Of a stretch of DNA of 42,408 nucleotides, positions 7,813-18,301 are shown piece after piece. The position numbers were made by a program, and so were the translations under genes. The stretch is from Deltaproteobacteria bacterium (GTDB lineage: Bacteria > Desulfobacterota > GWC2-55-46 > DRQE01): positions 1-42,408 of the forward strand of contig WGFM01000003.1 of NCBI GenBank assembly GCA_015492245.1, given 5' to 3'. Under the pieces are notes generated by a model that saw nothing but the letters and a program-made list of their open reading frames with translations, was not told where the DNA came from and did no database searches. Each line of letters opens with the position of its first letter. Positions within the stretch are counted from its first letter, which is position 1.

Positions 7813-8837
7813 TGAGGAAAACCAGAGGCCCTGCTATCCCCTGTGGCAAGCTTCCCACAGGAGAGCTTGAAAGACTGCTTAAAAGGTATGCCACAAGAAA
7901 AGACCCTTCTGTTATCATAGGGCCTGCCATAGGACTGGACTCCGCTGCCGTAAAGGTAAGTAAGAAAGTATTGCTACTTAAGACAGACCCCATAACCTTC
8001 GTGGCAGAGGATATAGGACTCTATGCCCTCCATATCAATGCCAACGACATAGCGGTTATGGGCGGAAGACCAAGATGGTTCCTTGCCACCATACTACTGC
8101 CAGAAGGCAGAACCACACTTAAGGATGCCGAGAGGGTCTTCAGGCAGATAAGTCGTGCCGCAGAGGATGTGGGTGTTACACTATGCGGAGGACATACAGA
8201 GGTAACCCCGGCAGTGAATACCACCGTTGTGGTGGGGCAGATGATCGGAGAGGTGGAAAGAAGGGGGCTTGTCTCCTCACAGGGGGCAAGACCAGGAGAT
8301 AGCCTCATAGTAACAAAGGCGGTTCCCGTTGAGGCACTGAGTATCCTTGCAAGGGAGAAGGCGGAAGAGATTGAAAAGCTCGTCTCCAGAACTACCATAA
8401 CAAGATGGAAGAGGTTTGTTAAAAGACCCGGAATAGGGGTTATAAGGGATGTGGAGGTTGCAATGAGGGTTACAAGGCCCCATGCCATGCATGACCCCAC
8501 AGAGGGGGGACTCTCCATGGGCCTTTATGAGATGGCACGGGCATCAGGTGTGGGTATGGAGGTATACGGCGACAGGATACCCATCATCAAAGAGGCAGAA
8601 AGGGTGTTCGACTATTTCGGGGTGGACCCCATGGGACTCATAGCATCGGGCACACTGCTCATGGCGGTAAGTCCAGAGGATGCAGAAAGGGTTGTAAGGG
8701 AACTCGAGAGGGCGGGTATTCCTGCAACAGTTGTGGGCAGTGTAAAATCGAAAAAATATGGTATAACTATTATAGAGGGTGGTAAGAGGAGACCTCTCAG
8801 GATATACGAGAGGGATGAGATAACGAAGGTACTGTAA
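7812..8837 (+). CDS. AIR synthase-related / HypE-like protein
   Basis: The 341-residue protein belongs to the PurM/HypE/SelD/ThiL superfamily, whose members bind ATP across a dimer interface. Landmarks are the GLDSAAV stretch with a substrate-phosphate-type Asp, KTDPIT, HINANDIAVMGGRPRWFLAT, GVTLCGGHTEVTP and HDPTEGGLSMGLYEMA. It lacks the C-terminal Cys-bearing tail that defines HypE, so it is probably not a hydrogenase cyanide-transfer protein. No hyp or pur neighbours are present. It is coupled to fbp by a TGATG overlap and stands before a zinc-ribbon protein and AmrS. Superfamily is clear; the reaction is unknown. Confidence 0.78.
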   Translation: MRKTRGPAIPCGKLPTGELERLLKRYATRKDPSVIIGPAIGLDSAAVKVSKKVLLLKTDPITFVAEDIGLYALHINANDIAVMGGRPRWFLATILLPEGRTTLKDAERVFRQISRAAEDVGVTLCGGHTEVTPAVNTTVVVGQMIGEVERRGLVSSQGARPGDSLIVTKAVPVEALSILAREKAEEIEKLVSRTTITRWKRFVKRPGIGVIRDVEVAMRVTRPHAMHDPTEGGLSMGLYEMARASGVGMEVYGDRIPIIKEAERVFDYFGVDPMGLIASGTLLMAVSPEDAERVVRELERAGIPATVVGSVKSKKYGITIIEGGKRRPLRIYERDEITKVL

Positions 8838-8857
8838 AGAGCGGAGGTTTGTCTGCC

Positions 8858-9346
8858 ATGACCAGAAGATACTCACCAAGAAAGGCGATAGATACAGAGA
8901 AGGACCCATATCTTCTGAAGGAAGAGCCAGAAGATATGACCATGTGTTCAGAATGCAATATTATATACCGTAACAAGAGATGGCGCCTTCCGGAACAGGA
9001 GGAGCTTGAAAGGAAAGAAGGATTCAAAAAGGGGCTGTGTCCTGCCTGTCAGAAGATAAGGGACAGGTTCGTTGGTGGATATGTAACACTCAGGGGAGAC
9101 TTCCTCAGGGAGCACAAGGAGGAGATACTGAATCTTCTCAGGAACAAGGAGGAAATCGCGCGCCACACCAACCCCCTTGAGAGGATAATAGAGATAAGAG
9201 ACCTTGGCGACACTGTGGAGATAAGCACCACCACAGAAAAGTTCGCCCAGCGTATAGGCAGAATCCTCCATAAGGCATTCCACGGAGAGGTGGAATACAA
9301 GTGGAGCGATGATGTGAAGATAGCAAGGGTTCTATGGAGGCGGTGA
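8858..9346 (+). CDS. BCAM0308-like zinc-ribbon protein
   Basis: The 162-residue protein has a two-part layout. An N-terminal region carries a zinc-binding pattern of two CxxC pairs (C30/C33 and C61/C64). A C-terminal alpha/beta region (GDTVEISTTTEKFAQRIGRILHKAFHGEVEYKWSDD) recalls parts of NMD3-like RNA-related proteins and the BCAM0308 family. Function is not established. The ATG at 8858 is preferred to a TTG at 8849 because the GGAGG at 8843-8847 is properly spaced only for the ATG. It sits six bases before amrS in the same operon, which hints at a shared process. Confidence 0.65.
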   Translation: MTRRYSPRKAIDTEKDPYLLKEEPEDMTMCSECNIIYRNKRWRLPEQEELERKEGFKKGLCPACQKIRDRFVGGYVTLRGDFLREHKEEILNLLRNKEEIARHTNPLERIIEIRDLGDTVEISTTTEKFAQRIGRILHKAFHGEVEYKWSDDVKIARVLWRR

Positions 9347-9352
9347 GAGTGG

Positions 9353-10369
9353 ATGCACAGGGCAGGGCTGTGGAAAACCCTCAAGGATGACACTGTAGAG
9401 TGCAACCTCTGTAACTTCAGATGCCACATAAGAGAGGGAAAAAGAGGTATATGTGGCGTAAGGGAAAACCTGGGAGGAACACTTTACAGCCTTAACTATG
9501 GAAAACTCATCGCCCAGCATGTAGACCCCGTAGAGAAGAAACCCTTCTTCCATTTTCAGCCTGCCTCATACTCCTATTCGATAGCAACGGTGGGATGCAA
9601 CTTCAGGTGCCTCCATTGCCAGAACTACGAGATTTCCCAGATGCCAAAGGAGAAAGGGGGGATAATCCTCGGTGAGGATGCAACCCCTGAAGAGGTTGTA
9701 GAAAGTGCCATGGAGACAGGCTGCAAAAACATATCCTACACCTACACAGAGCCCACCGTATTCTTCGAGTTCGCAATGGACTGTGCAGAGCTTGCACAGA
9801 AGGAGGGGCTCCGTAATCTGTTCGTTACAAACGGCTACATGACCATAGAGTGTATCGAACAGATGGTAGGCCTGATAGATGGCTGCAATGTGGACCTGAA
9901 GGCATTTACAGATGAGTTCTACAGAAAGGTCTGTGGAGGGGCAAGGCTTGGGCATGTGCTGGAAAGTATCGAGGCGATGCACAAGGCAGGTATATGGGTG
10001 GAGGTTACAACCCTTGTAATCCCTGGCCATAACGACAGTGAGGAAGAACTGCGCAATATAGCAAGGTGGCTCAATTCTGTTGGTCCAACCATACCGTGGC
10101 ACATAAGCGCATTCTATCCTGCCTACAGGATGACCGATGTGCCCCCCACCCCGAGGGAGACCCTCCATATGGCAAGGAAGATAGGGATGGAAGAGGGATT
10201 GCGGTATGTGTATACTGGCAACATCCCTGGAGATGTGGGTGAGTCCACCCATTGCTACAGCTGTGGCAGGCTCCTCATAGAGAGATACGGCTTTTTTGTC
10301 AGGGCAAACCACACAGAAGACGGCAGGTGTCCTGATTGTGGGGCTGTGATAGATGGGGTTGAACTTTAG
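9353..10369 (+). CDS. amrS: AmmeMemoRadiSam-type radical SAM enzyme
   Basis: AmrS is a radical SAM enzyme usually found with AmrA (AMMECR1-like) and AmrB (Memo-like); its exact product is not settled. The 338-residue protein has the radical SAM cluster motif CNFRCLHC (C82, C86, C89). N-terminal cysteines (C17, C20, C24, C34) and a C-terminal CYSCG...CPDCG set probably hold further metal. The NISYTYTEPTVFFEFAMD, NLFVTNGYMT and NVDLKAFTDEFYRKVCGG stretches are characteristic of this branch, distinguishing it from pyruvate formate-lyase activases. AmrA and AmrB are not in this window. Confidence 0.87.
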   Translation: MHRAGLWKTLKDDTVECNLCNFRCHIREGKRGICGVRENLGGTLYSLNYGKLIAQHVDPVEKKPFFHFQPASYSYSIATVGCNFRCLHCQNYEISQMPKEKGGIILGEDATPEEVVESAMETGCKNISYTYTEPTVFFEFAMDCAELAQKEGLRNLFVTNGYMTIECIEQMVGLIDGCNVDLKAFTDEFYRKVCGGARLGHVLESIEAMHKAGIWVEVTTLVIPGHNDSEEELRNIARWLNSVGPTIPWHISAFYPAYRMTDVPPTPRETLHMARKIGMEEGLRYVYTGNIPGDVGESTHCYSCGRLLIERYGFFVRANHTEDGRCPDCGAVIDGVEL

Positions 10370-10384
10370 AAAGGAGGTCTTCAG

Positions 10385-10693
10385 ATGCTCGTAGAGTTCA
10401 GCATTGTGCCCATAGGTCGGGCTGAGAGTATGGGCGATGAGCTTGCAAGGGTCTTGAGGCTCGTGGATGAGAGCGGGCTTCCTTACAGGGCCGGCCCCAT
10501 GGGAACGGTGGTGGAGGGCCGCTGGGACGAAGTGATGGCGCTTGTAAGAAGATGCCACGAAGAGGTGCTTGCCACCTCCCCCAGGGCTATAACCACCATA
10601 AAGATAGACGACAGACCATCCAAACCCATGGACAGAATAGAAGAAAAAATCAGGTCTGTGGAGAGGCGATTGGGACGGGAACTGAGGAAATAA
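10385..10693 (+). CDS. MTH1187/YkoF-type thiamine-binding-like protein
   Basis: A 102-residue single-domain ferredoxin-like fold protein of the MTH1187 (DUF77) family. Family marks are the start MLVEFSIVPIGRAESMGDELARVL, the GLPYRAGPMGTVVEGRWDEVMALVRRCHE block and the strand AITTIKIDDRP. Structures of relatives bind thiamine-like ligands, but the physiological role is unclear. A GGAGG lies 7-11 bases before the ATG. Its C-terminus overlaps the probable start of rtcA, so translation of the two is likely linked. It is part of the fbp-to-methyltransferase operon. Confidence 0.85.
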   Translation: MLVEFSIVPIGRAESMGDELARVLRLVDESGLPYRAGPMGTVVEGRWDEVMALVRRCHEEVLATSPRAITTIKIDDRPSKPMDRIEEKIRSVERRLGRELRK

Positions 10694-11733
10694 TAGAGAT
10701 AGACGGAAGCACAGGCGAGGGGGGTGGGCAGGTCCTGAGGACCTCGCTGACCCTTTCGGCCATCCTTTCAAGACCTGTGAAGGTATACAATATAAGAGGG
10801 GGCAGGAAGGGTGGAGGGCTCAGGGAACAGCATCTTCGCGCCATCCAGGCCACAGGAGAACTCGTAAGAGCAAGCCTGAAGGGGGCCGAGCTCGGCTCAA
10901 ATGAAATCGTGTTCTGTCCCCGTGGCATGGTGGACAGAGGAGAGTTCCGTATAGAGCTCGGAACAGCTGGTTCTGTGGGGCTTGTCTTCCAGACCGTGTT
11001 TGTGCCCCTTTCGTTCCACAGAGACTGTAGTCTTGTGATAAAAGGCGGCACCCATGTGCGATGGAGCCCTGTGGCAGACTACATAGGCGAGGTCTTCCTG
11101 CCAGCGGTAGAGAGGATGGGACCTAAGGCAGCCATGGAGGTGTCAAGATGGGGCTTCTACCCCAGGGGTGGAGGCATCGTAAGGTTTGCAATCAGGAAGG
11201 CAGGCCTGCCACTGAAACCGATAAATGTCATGGAAAGGGGAAGGCCCGAAAAGATATATTTAATAGTAAAAGCAGGCGGTCTGCCAGAAGATGTCGTCAT
11301 GAGAGGTGTAAGAAGGGCAACCGAGAGGCTCGATAAAGAGGGGTTCACCAACATCGAGGTGGACTCGGGCCAGGTTGGGTCTGCAGGAAGGGGTATGTAT
11401 ATGTTTCTTCTTGTAGAGTATGAAAATATAAGGGCAGGTTTTACAGCCCCTGGCGAGAGGGGTAGAAGGGTAGAGGCCCTTGCAGATGAGCTTGTAGATG
11501 GGTTCACAGGGTATGCACGCATGGAGGGGGCTGTGGATATACATCTTTCTGACCAGCTGCTTCTCTATATGGCGCTGGCAGAAGGTATGTCCCGGCTATC
11601 CACCCCTGCCATCACAGAACATGCCAGAACCAATGCCTCTATCATAGAGAGGTTTCTGCCAGTAAGATTCGAGTTCTCAGAAAGGGCCCGCAGCCGGGTT
11701 GTAAAGGTTGAAGGTGTGGGCTATAGAGTATAA
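10669..11733 (+). CDS. rtcA: RNA 3'-terminal phosphate cyclase
   Basis: RtcA converts RNA 3'-phosphate ends to 2',3'-cyclic phosphates through an adenylated enzyme. The conserved protein begins at IEIDGSTGEGGGQVLRTSL and continues with GGGLREQHLRA, RWGFYPRGGG and the nucleotidylated-His region SDQLLLYMALA...TEHARTN. Length (about 350) fits. The start is uncertain: no ATG, GTG or TTG lies near the conserved N-terminus. I mark ATT at 10669 because it is preceded by GGAGAGG with five bases between GGAG and the codon. Alternatives are ATA at 10690 or 10693, or an ATG at 10552 that would add 39 residues before the marked start, encoded out of frame over the upstream gene. rtcB is not in the window. 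Confidence 0.88.
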   Translation: MGTGTEEIIEIDGSTGEGGGQVLRTSLTLSAILSRPVKVYNIRGGRKGGGLREQHLRAIQATGELVRASLKGAELGSNEIVFCPRGMVDRGEFRIELGTAGSVGLVFQTVFVPLSFHRDCSLVIKGGTHVRWSPVADYIGEVFLPAVERMGPKAAMEVSRWGFYPRGGGIVRFAIRKAGLPLKPINVMERGRPEKIYLIVKAGGLPEDVVMRGVRRATERLDKEGFTNIEVDSGQVGSAGRGMYMFLLVEYENIRAGFTAPGERGRRVEALADELVDGFTGYARMEGAVDIHLSDQLLLYMALAEGMSRLSTPAITEHARTNASIIERFLPVRFEFSERARSRVVKVEGVGYRV

Positions 11734-11754
11734 ACCTAAGGAGGTCTGATACAG

Positions 11755-12219
11755 GTGATACTGAAGATTTCTCTGTTCCTTCATGTGATAGCTGCCATAT
11801 TCTGGATAGGTGGCATGCTCTTCCTGACACTCGTTGTTGCCCCGTTTCTCAAGACCCTCGAGCTTGAGAAGAAAAGGGAGATATACCAGGTTGTGGGCAC
11901 GAAGTACAGGTTCTGGGGCTGGATAGCACTCGTTATACTCGTTGTAACAGGCCCTGTAAACCTCTACTATCTGGGTGTAACCCCGGATATGCTCTTCGAT
12001 GCATCATTCTACACCACACCCTATGGCAGAAGGGTGCTGGAAAAGATAGGCCTTGTTGTTGTTGTGCTTGTATCCAGTGTGCTCCATGACTTCTGGTTCG
12101 GCCCTGGGGCGAGGTCGTCCCAGAGTTATTCCAGGATAGCCATGATACTTGGCAGGGCAAACCTGTTGATAGCCCTTGCCATAGTTGTACTGGCAGTTAT
12201 GATGAGAACAGGTGGATGA
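11755..12219 (+). CDS. CopD-like four-helix membrane protein
   Basis: A 154-residue integral membrane protein with four predicted helices (about 5-28, 50-72, 88-108 and 132-150). The first helix contains HVIAAIFWIGGMLFL, a hallmark of the CopD/copper-resistance D superfamily. In other organisms such proteins are linked to copper import or to heme-type membrane electron transport, but the short form here has no proven role. It starts at GTG behind a GGAGG and overlaps the next gene by four bases (ATGA). Copper use is plausible given the CuA-type enzyme and Sco protein further along, but no direct link is seen. Confidence 0.72.
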   Translation: MILKISLFLHVIAAIFWIGGMLFLTLVVAPFLKTLELEKKREIYQVVGTKYRFWGWIALVILVVTGPVNLYYLGVTPDMLFDASFYTTPYGRRVLEKIGLVVVVLVSSVLHDFWFGPGARSSQSYSRIAMILGRANLLIALAIVVLAVMMRTGG

Positions 12220-12782
12220 TGGCTCACAAGTTCAGCCCACAGAGTATAGAGAGGCTTCTTTCAGACGAGAGGTATAGCCACATAAAGCCACATCAGTTTT
12301 TGAGAGACTGTGGACTCGAAAGGGACATGCAGGTGGCAGATGTGGGCTGTGGCCCGGGGTTTTTCACAATTCCTGCATCCAATATCGTGGGCAGAGGCGG
12401 GCTTGTCTATGCGATAGATGTGCAGGAAGAGATGATAAGGATGCTGAAACGAAGAACCAGGAGAAAGAACATAGTGCCCATCGTATCCCAGGAGCACAGG
12501 ATACCACTCGATGCACGAAGCGTTGACTTCGCACTCCTTGCCTATGTGCTGCACGAGGCAGAAGACAAGGGACGGTTCCTGAAAGAGGTAAAGAGGATTA
12601 TGAAGAAGGGGGCATGTCTTGTTGTGCTCGACTGGAAGAAGAAAAGAGAGAAAGACGGGCCGCCCTTCCATGAAAGGCTTCCCCTGAGGGAGGCCAGAAG
12701 GCTGGTGGCCGAGGGCGGGTTCTCCATGGACAGGGTTACATCCTTTGGCACTTCCCATTACATCATTTCTGCGATAAAATAA
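12216..12782 (+). CDS. Class I SAM-dependent methyltransferase (UbiE-like)
   Basis: The 188-residue protein is a single Rossmann-fold methyltransferase. Motif I is VADVGCGPGFFTIPA (about residues 38-52), followed by the acidic residue ending strand 2 in VYAIDVQEEMIRML. The motif IV-like region is DFALLAYVLHEAEDKGRFLKEVKRIMKKG, and LVVLDWKKKREKDGPP is post-motif. It resembles small methyltransferases grouped with UbiE; the substrate cannot be read from sequence. Two ATG codons in tandem form the start, the first overlapping the stop of the CopD-like gene. It ends the operon that began with fbp. Confidence 0.82.
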   Translation: MMAHKFSPQSIERLLSDERYSHIKPHQFLRDCGLERDMQVADVGCGPGFFTIPASNIVGRGGLVYAIDVQEEMIRMLKRRTRRKNIVPIVSQEHRIPLDARSVDFALLAYVLHEAEDKGRFLKEVKRIMKKGACLVVLDWKKKREKDGPPFHERLPLREARRLVAEGGFSMDRVTSFGTSHYIISAIK

Positions 12783-12810
12783 GATTCCCTGATGTATTAT
12801 AATTATAAAG

Positions 12811-12839
12811 TTGTTTTACTCACGAACCTCTGGTATCTT
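12811..12839 (+). promoter_or_regulatory. Candidate promoter of the DUF2065-SpoIID-queA operon
   Basis: TTGTTT and TATCTT are separated by 17 bases. The -10 box ends 11 bases before the ATG of the DUF2065 gene and no Shine-Dalgarno sequence is present, so the transcript could have almost no leader. An A/T-rich TATAAT at 12798-12803 is a second possible -10 box but lacks a good partner. Confidence 0.42.
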
Positions 12840-12850
12840 GAACTCTGGAT

Positions 12851-13045
12851 ATGGCGCTTATATTCAGTGTGATAGGGGTAATACTCATACTCGAAGGCAT
12901 ACCCTACTTTGCCTTCCCCGGTAGAATCAAAAGGTGGGCACTCACCATAGCCACTGTGCCCGACAGGGAGTTGCGCATCATGGGTATAATATCCATGGCA
13001 TCCGGTATAGTTGTGCTCTATCTTGTGAAGTATTACATGAGATGA
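12851..13045 (+). CDS. Small DUF2065 family membrane protein
   Basis: A 64-residue protein with two predicted helices and the DUF2065 (YjeT-like) pattern: an N-terminal helix ending in ILEGIPYFAFPGRIKRW, a short PDRELRIMG turn, then a second helix ending near the C-terminus. Function of the family is unknown; in proteobacteria it often sits near hflKC, which is not present here. The stop codon overlaps the start of the SpoIID-like gene (ATGA). No ribosome-binding site precedes its ATG. Confidence 0.8.
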   Translation: MALIFSVIGVILILEGIPYFAFPGRIKRWALTIATVPDRELRIMGIISMASGIVVLYLVKYYMR

Positions 13046-14189
13046 GAACAGAAACAACCACAGTATCCATAAAGAGGGCCTCACTGATAGTTCTTTCTGT
13101 ACCCATATTTTTCCTCTCCGGTTGCGCAGGCAAGGGGAAGCCCCCTGTGCCAGAAAAGGGGGTAAGGCCAGAGGTCGAACAGACGGTAAGGATACTCATA
13201 AAAGAGGGAGCCAAGAGGCTCCGCATAGAGGGGGCAGAAGAGGAAAGCCCCGTTACAGTGTCCTACCGAAGGGATGGCTCTGTAAGGCTTAACGGCAGAA
13301 GGGTGTCTCTACCCATAAGGCTTCATCCTGATAGAGAGTTTATCCGAATAGAACGCAAACCCTACCGCGGCATGATAGAGATAGACACAGATGACAGGGG
13401 TCTTAGGGTTGTGAACGAGCTCGGCCTTGAGGACTATGTGGCAGGTATCATAAATAGCGAGGTCTCGAGCAACTGGCACATGGAGGTGCTCAGGGCACAG
13501 AGTGTTATAGCGAGGACATACGCCATCTACCAGAAGAGAAAGCGAGAGCATCTTTCCTACCACCTTACGGCAACCAACATGCACCAGCTCTACGGTGGTG
13601 CCCACAGGGAAGACGAAAGGGTGATTCGTGCGGTAAGCTCCACCCGTGGGGAGGTTCTCTTCTACAGGGATGAGCCCGTGCTTGCAGCATATCACTCCAA
13701 TGCAGGGGGTATTACAGAATATGCAAGGGAGGTGTGGTCAAAGGACTATCCATACTTAAGGCCGGTAAAGAGCAGATACGACTCTCTTGCCCCAAACTAC
13801 AGGTGGGAGGCCTACATAAAGGCAACCACCATAGAAGATGCCCTCCACAGGGCTGGCCACAGGCTCACGGTTCCTGTGGCCATAGTCGTCAAGAAGAGGA
13901 CATCAACAGGCAGGGCGAAGAGGGTTGGCATAAGAGATGCCTATGGCAGGACCATCGTGCTGAAGGGCGAGGAGTTGAGGAGACTGCTCGGCTACGGGGT
14001 CATAAAGAGCACGCTTTTCAGTGTGAAAAAGAGGGGCAGGTTCTTTGTCTTCCAGGGCAGGGGCTCAGGCCACGGGGTTGGCCTCTCCCAGTGGGGTGCC
14101 AGGGGCATGGCAGAGAGGGGATACTCCTACAGGGAGATACTGAGGCACTACTATCCAGGCACCAGAATAAAGAGGATATATCAAAGGCC

Positions 14190-14193
<4 letters not shown>
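13042..14193 (+). CDS. SpoIID/LytB-domain lipoprotein
   Basis: SpoIID-type proteins are lytic transglycosylases acting on peptidoglycan stripped of stem peptides; outside spore formers they are thought to act in cell-wall remodelling or separation. The 383-residue protein starts with a lipoprotein signal with lipobox LSGC at about residues 25-28, so it is probably membrane anchored. The SpoIID core follows: LEDYVAGIINSEVSS with the likely catalytic Glu, HMEVLRAQSVIARTYA, TNMHQLYGG, AYHSNAGGITEYA and the final GRGSGHGVGLSQWGARGMAERG. The ATG overlaps the stop of the DUF2065 gene and its own stop overlaps queA, so translation is coupled throughout. Confidence 0.88.
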
Positions 14194-16331
<2,138 letters not shown>

Positions 16332-16332
<1 letters not shown>

Positions 16333-16661
16333 TGGTGTTACATGTATTACCGGTTTCAGTGGCATATGCACAGGGTGGTGGCGCAGGTGGGGCCGCGTCG
16401 TTCTTTTCCATGATCCTGCCTTTTATAATCCTGCTCCTCATATTCTACTTCTTCCTTTTTCGTCCACAGCAGAAGAGTGCACAGCGCCATGAAGAGATGC
16501 TGAAGGGTCTGCAGAGGGGGGATACCGTAGTAACCCGCGGCGGACTCTATGGCAGGATAGTAAACATAAAGGATGACATAGTTACTCTCGAGGTTGCCGA
16601 TAATGTGCGTGTCAGAATAGAGAAACAGGCTGTCCTTAAGAAGAAGGGCCAGTCCTCTTAA
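16332..16661 (+). CDS. yajC: Preprotein translocase accessory subunit YajC
   Basis: YajC is a small membrane partner of SecDF-YidC. The roughly 109-residue protein has a short N-terminal segment, one transmembrane helix (FFSMILPFIILLLIFYFFLF) followed at once by the signature RPQQKSAQRHEEMLKGLQRGDTVVTRGGLYGRI. The start is read as the second of two tandem ATG codons, because GGAGG ends four bases before it; the first ATG would be too close. The N-terminal stretch is more Ala/Gly-rich than usual but otherwise ordinary. Confidence 0.93.
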
Positions 16662-16700
16662 AACACTCTTTTCTGTATAATCCATTAAAGGAGAGCCATA

Positions 16701-18287
16701 ATGAGGAGTATCCTGTGGAGAGCCCTGCTGCTGGGTGGATTTACGCTGTTTGCACTTGTGTTGTTCCTGCCGTCCACCCCTGCATCCAGGTATCTGCCTG
16801 ATTTCTGGGCAAACAACATACCAAGGATAAACCTGGGCCTTGACCTTCAGGGCGGAATGCATCTTGTGCTCGATGTGGACCAGGCGAAGGCCGTTGAGAA
16901 CTATACCCAGAGGATTTCGGTCAACATGGAAAACCTGCTCGATGAGAAGGCGTTGCCCTACATCGAGGTGGAAAGGGTGGACGAGGCAGGCATAGTGATA
17001 AGATACGAGGGCTCGGAGACCGGCAGAGAGATAAGGGAACTCGTCTCGGGAGAATACCCCATGCTCGAGGTATCAGAGGAAGACCCTGGCAGGCTTCTCC
17101 TGAGGCTTCCAGATGAAGAGGTGAAGAGGATAAAGGACTGGGCGACCACACAGGCCCTTGAGACGATAAGGAACAGGATAGACAAGTTCGGTGTGGCAGA
17201 GCCTCTCATACAGCGTCAGGGCGAAAGAGAGGTGGTGGTGCAGCTGCCTGGCCTCAAGGACACTGAAAGGGCCATAGCCCTTATAGGCAAGACAGCGGTG
17301 CTCGAGTTCCGCCTTGTAGACGATGAGCATGACCCCTACAGGGCGATGGAAGAGGGGCCACCCTTCGGGCTGGATCTCCTCTACCAGAGAAGGGAAGACC
17401 CCTCCACAGGCAGGATAGAGAGGATACCCTACCTTGTGAAAAAGGAGGTGCTCCTTACCGGAGACCTCCTCTACGATGCAAGGGTTGCCTTCGATTCCCG
17501 TTTCAACGAGCCCTATGTCTCCCTTACATTCGACTCCACCGGGGCCCGTATATTCGAGCGTATTACTGCAGAGAATGTTGGCAAGAGGCTTGCCATAATA
17601 CTGGACGGCAATGTCTACTCCGCCCCTGTGATAAGGGAGAAGATAGCAGGCGGAAGGGCAAGCATTACAGGGGGGTTCACCTATGAGGAGGCGGTAGACC
17701 TTGCCATAGTCCTGAGGGCAGGTGCCCTTCCAGCGCCTGTCAACATCGTGCAGAATGTTACGGTTGGGCCAACCCTGGGCAGGGACTCCATAGAGGCAGG
17801 CATAAAGGCCATGGTGCTGGGAGGCCTCCTGGTGCTCGCCTTCATGATATTCTATTACAGGCTTTCCGGGATAATCGCGGATGTAGCGGTTACACTCAAC
17901 ATCATAATGCTTCTCGGGGCGATGGCATGGTTCGAGGCCACACTCACCCTGCCGGGTATTGCAGGAATACTTCTTACCATCGGCATGGGTGTGGACTCCA
18001 ATGTGCTCATCTTCGAGAGGATAAAGGAGGAGCTTCGTACCGGGCGAACCCCGAAGTCCGCGGTGGAGTCAGGCTATGACAGGGCATGGTGGACCATCGT
18101 GGACTCCCATGTAACGACCCTCATAACGGCGGCCGTATTGTTCCAGTTCGGCAGCGGGCCCATAAAGGGTTTTGCCGTAACATTGAGCCTGGGTATACTC
18201 ATAAACCTCTTTACAGCCCTTGTTGGAACAAAACTGGCATTCGACATACAGACAACAAGGTGGCGTGTGGAGAGATTGAGCATCTGA
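16701..18287 (+). CDS. secD: Protein translocase subunit SecD
   Basis: SecD is an RND-type membrane protein that uses the proton-motive force to help complete protein export. The 528-residue protein has an N-terminal helix, the GLDLQGGMHLVLDVD (D1) motif, a large periplasmic P1 region, then the membrane half with VGPTLGRDSIEAG, GIAGILLTIGMGVDSNVLIFERIKEELR (D4, with the functional Asp) and the C-terminal helices. A GGAGAG lies before the ATG. It is followed 14 bases later by secF. Confidence 0.97.
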   Translation: MRSILWRALLLGGFTLFALVLFLPSTPASRYLPDFWANNIPRINLGLDLQGGMHLVLDVDQAKAVENYTQRISVNMENLLDEKALPYIEVERVDEAGIVIRYEGSETGREIRELVSGEYPMLEVSEEDPGRLLLRLPDEEVKRIKDWATTQALETIRNRIDKFGVAEPLIQRQGEREVVVQLPGLKDTERAIALIGKTAVLEFRLVDDEHDPYRAMEEGPPFGLDLLYQRREDPSTGRIERIPYLVKKEVLLTGDLLYDARVAFDSRFNEPYVSLTFDSTGARIFERITAENVGKRLAIILDGNVYSAPVIREKIAGGRASITGGFTYEEAVDLAIVLRAGALPAPVNIVQNVTVGPTLGRDSIEAGIKAMVLGGLLVLAFMIFYYRLSGIIADVAVTLNIIMLLGAMAWFEATLTLPGIAGILLTIGMGVDSNVLIFERIKEELRTGRTPKSAVESGYDRAWWTIVDSHVTTLITAAVLFQFGSGPIKGFAVTLSLGILINLFTALVGTKLAFDIQTTRWRVERLSI

Positions 18288-18301
18288 AGGAGCCTTAAAA
18301 G

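Noticed and set aside
9566-10771. 401-codon open frame antisense to amrS and its neighbour
   Set aside because: His/Pro/Tyr-rich shadow translation opposite a clear radical SAM gene.
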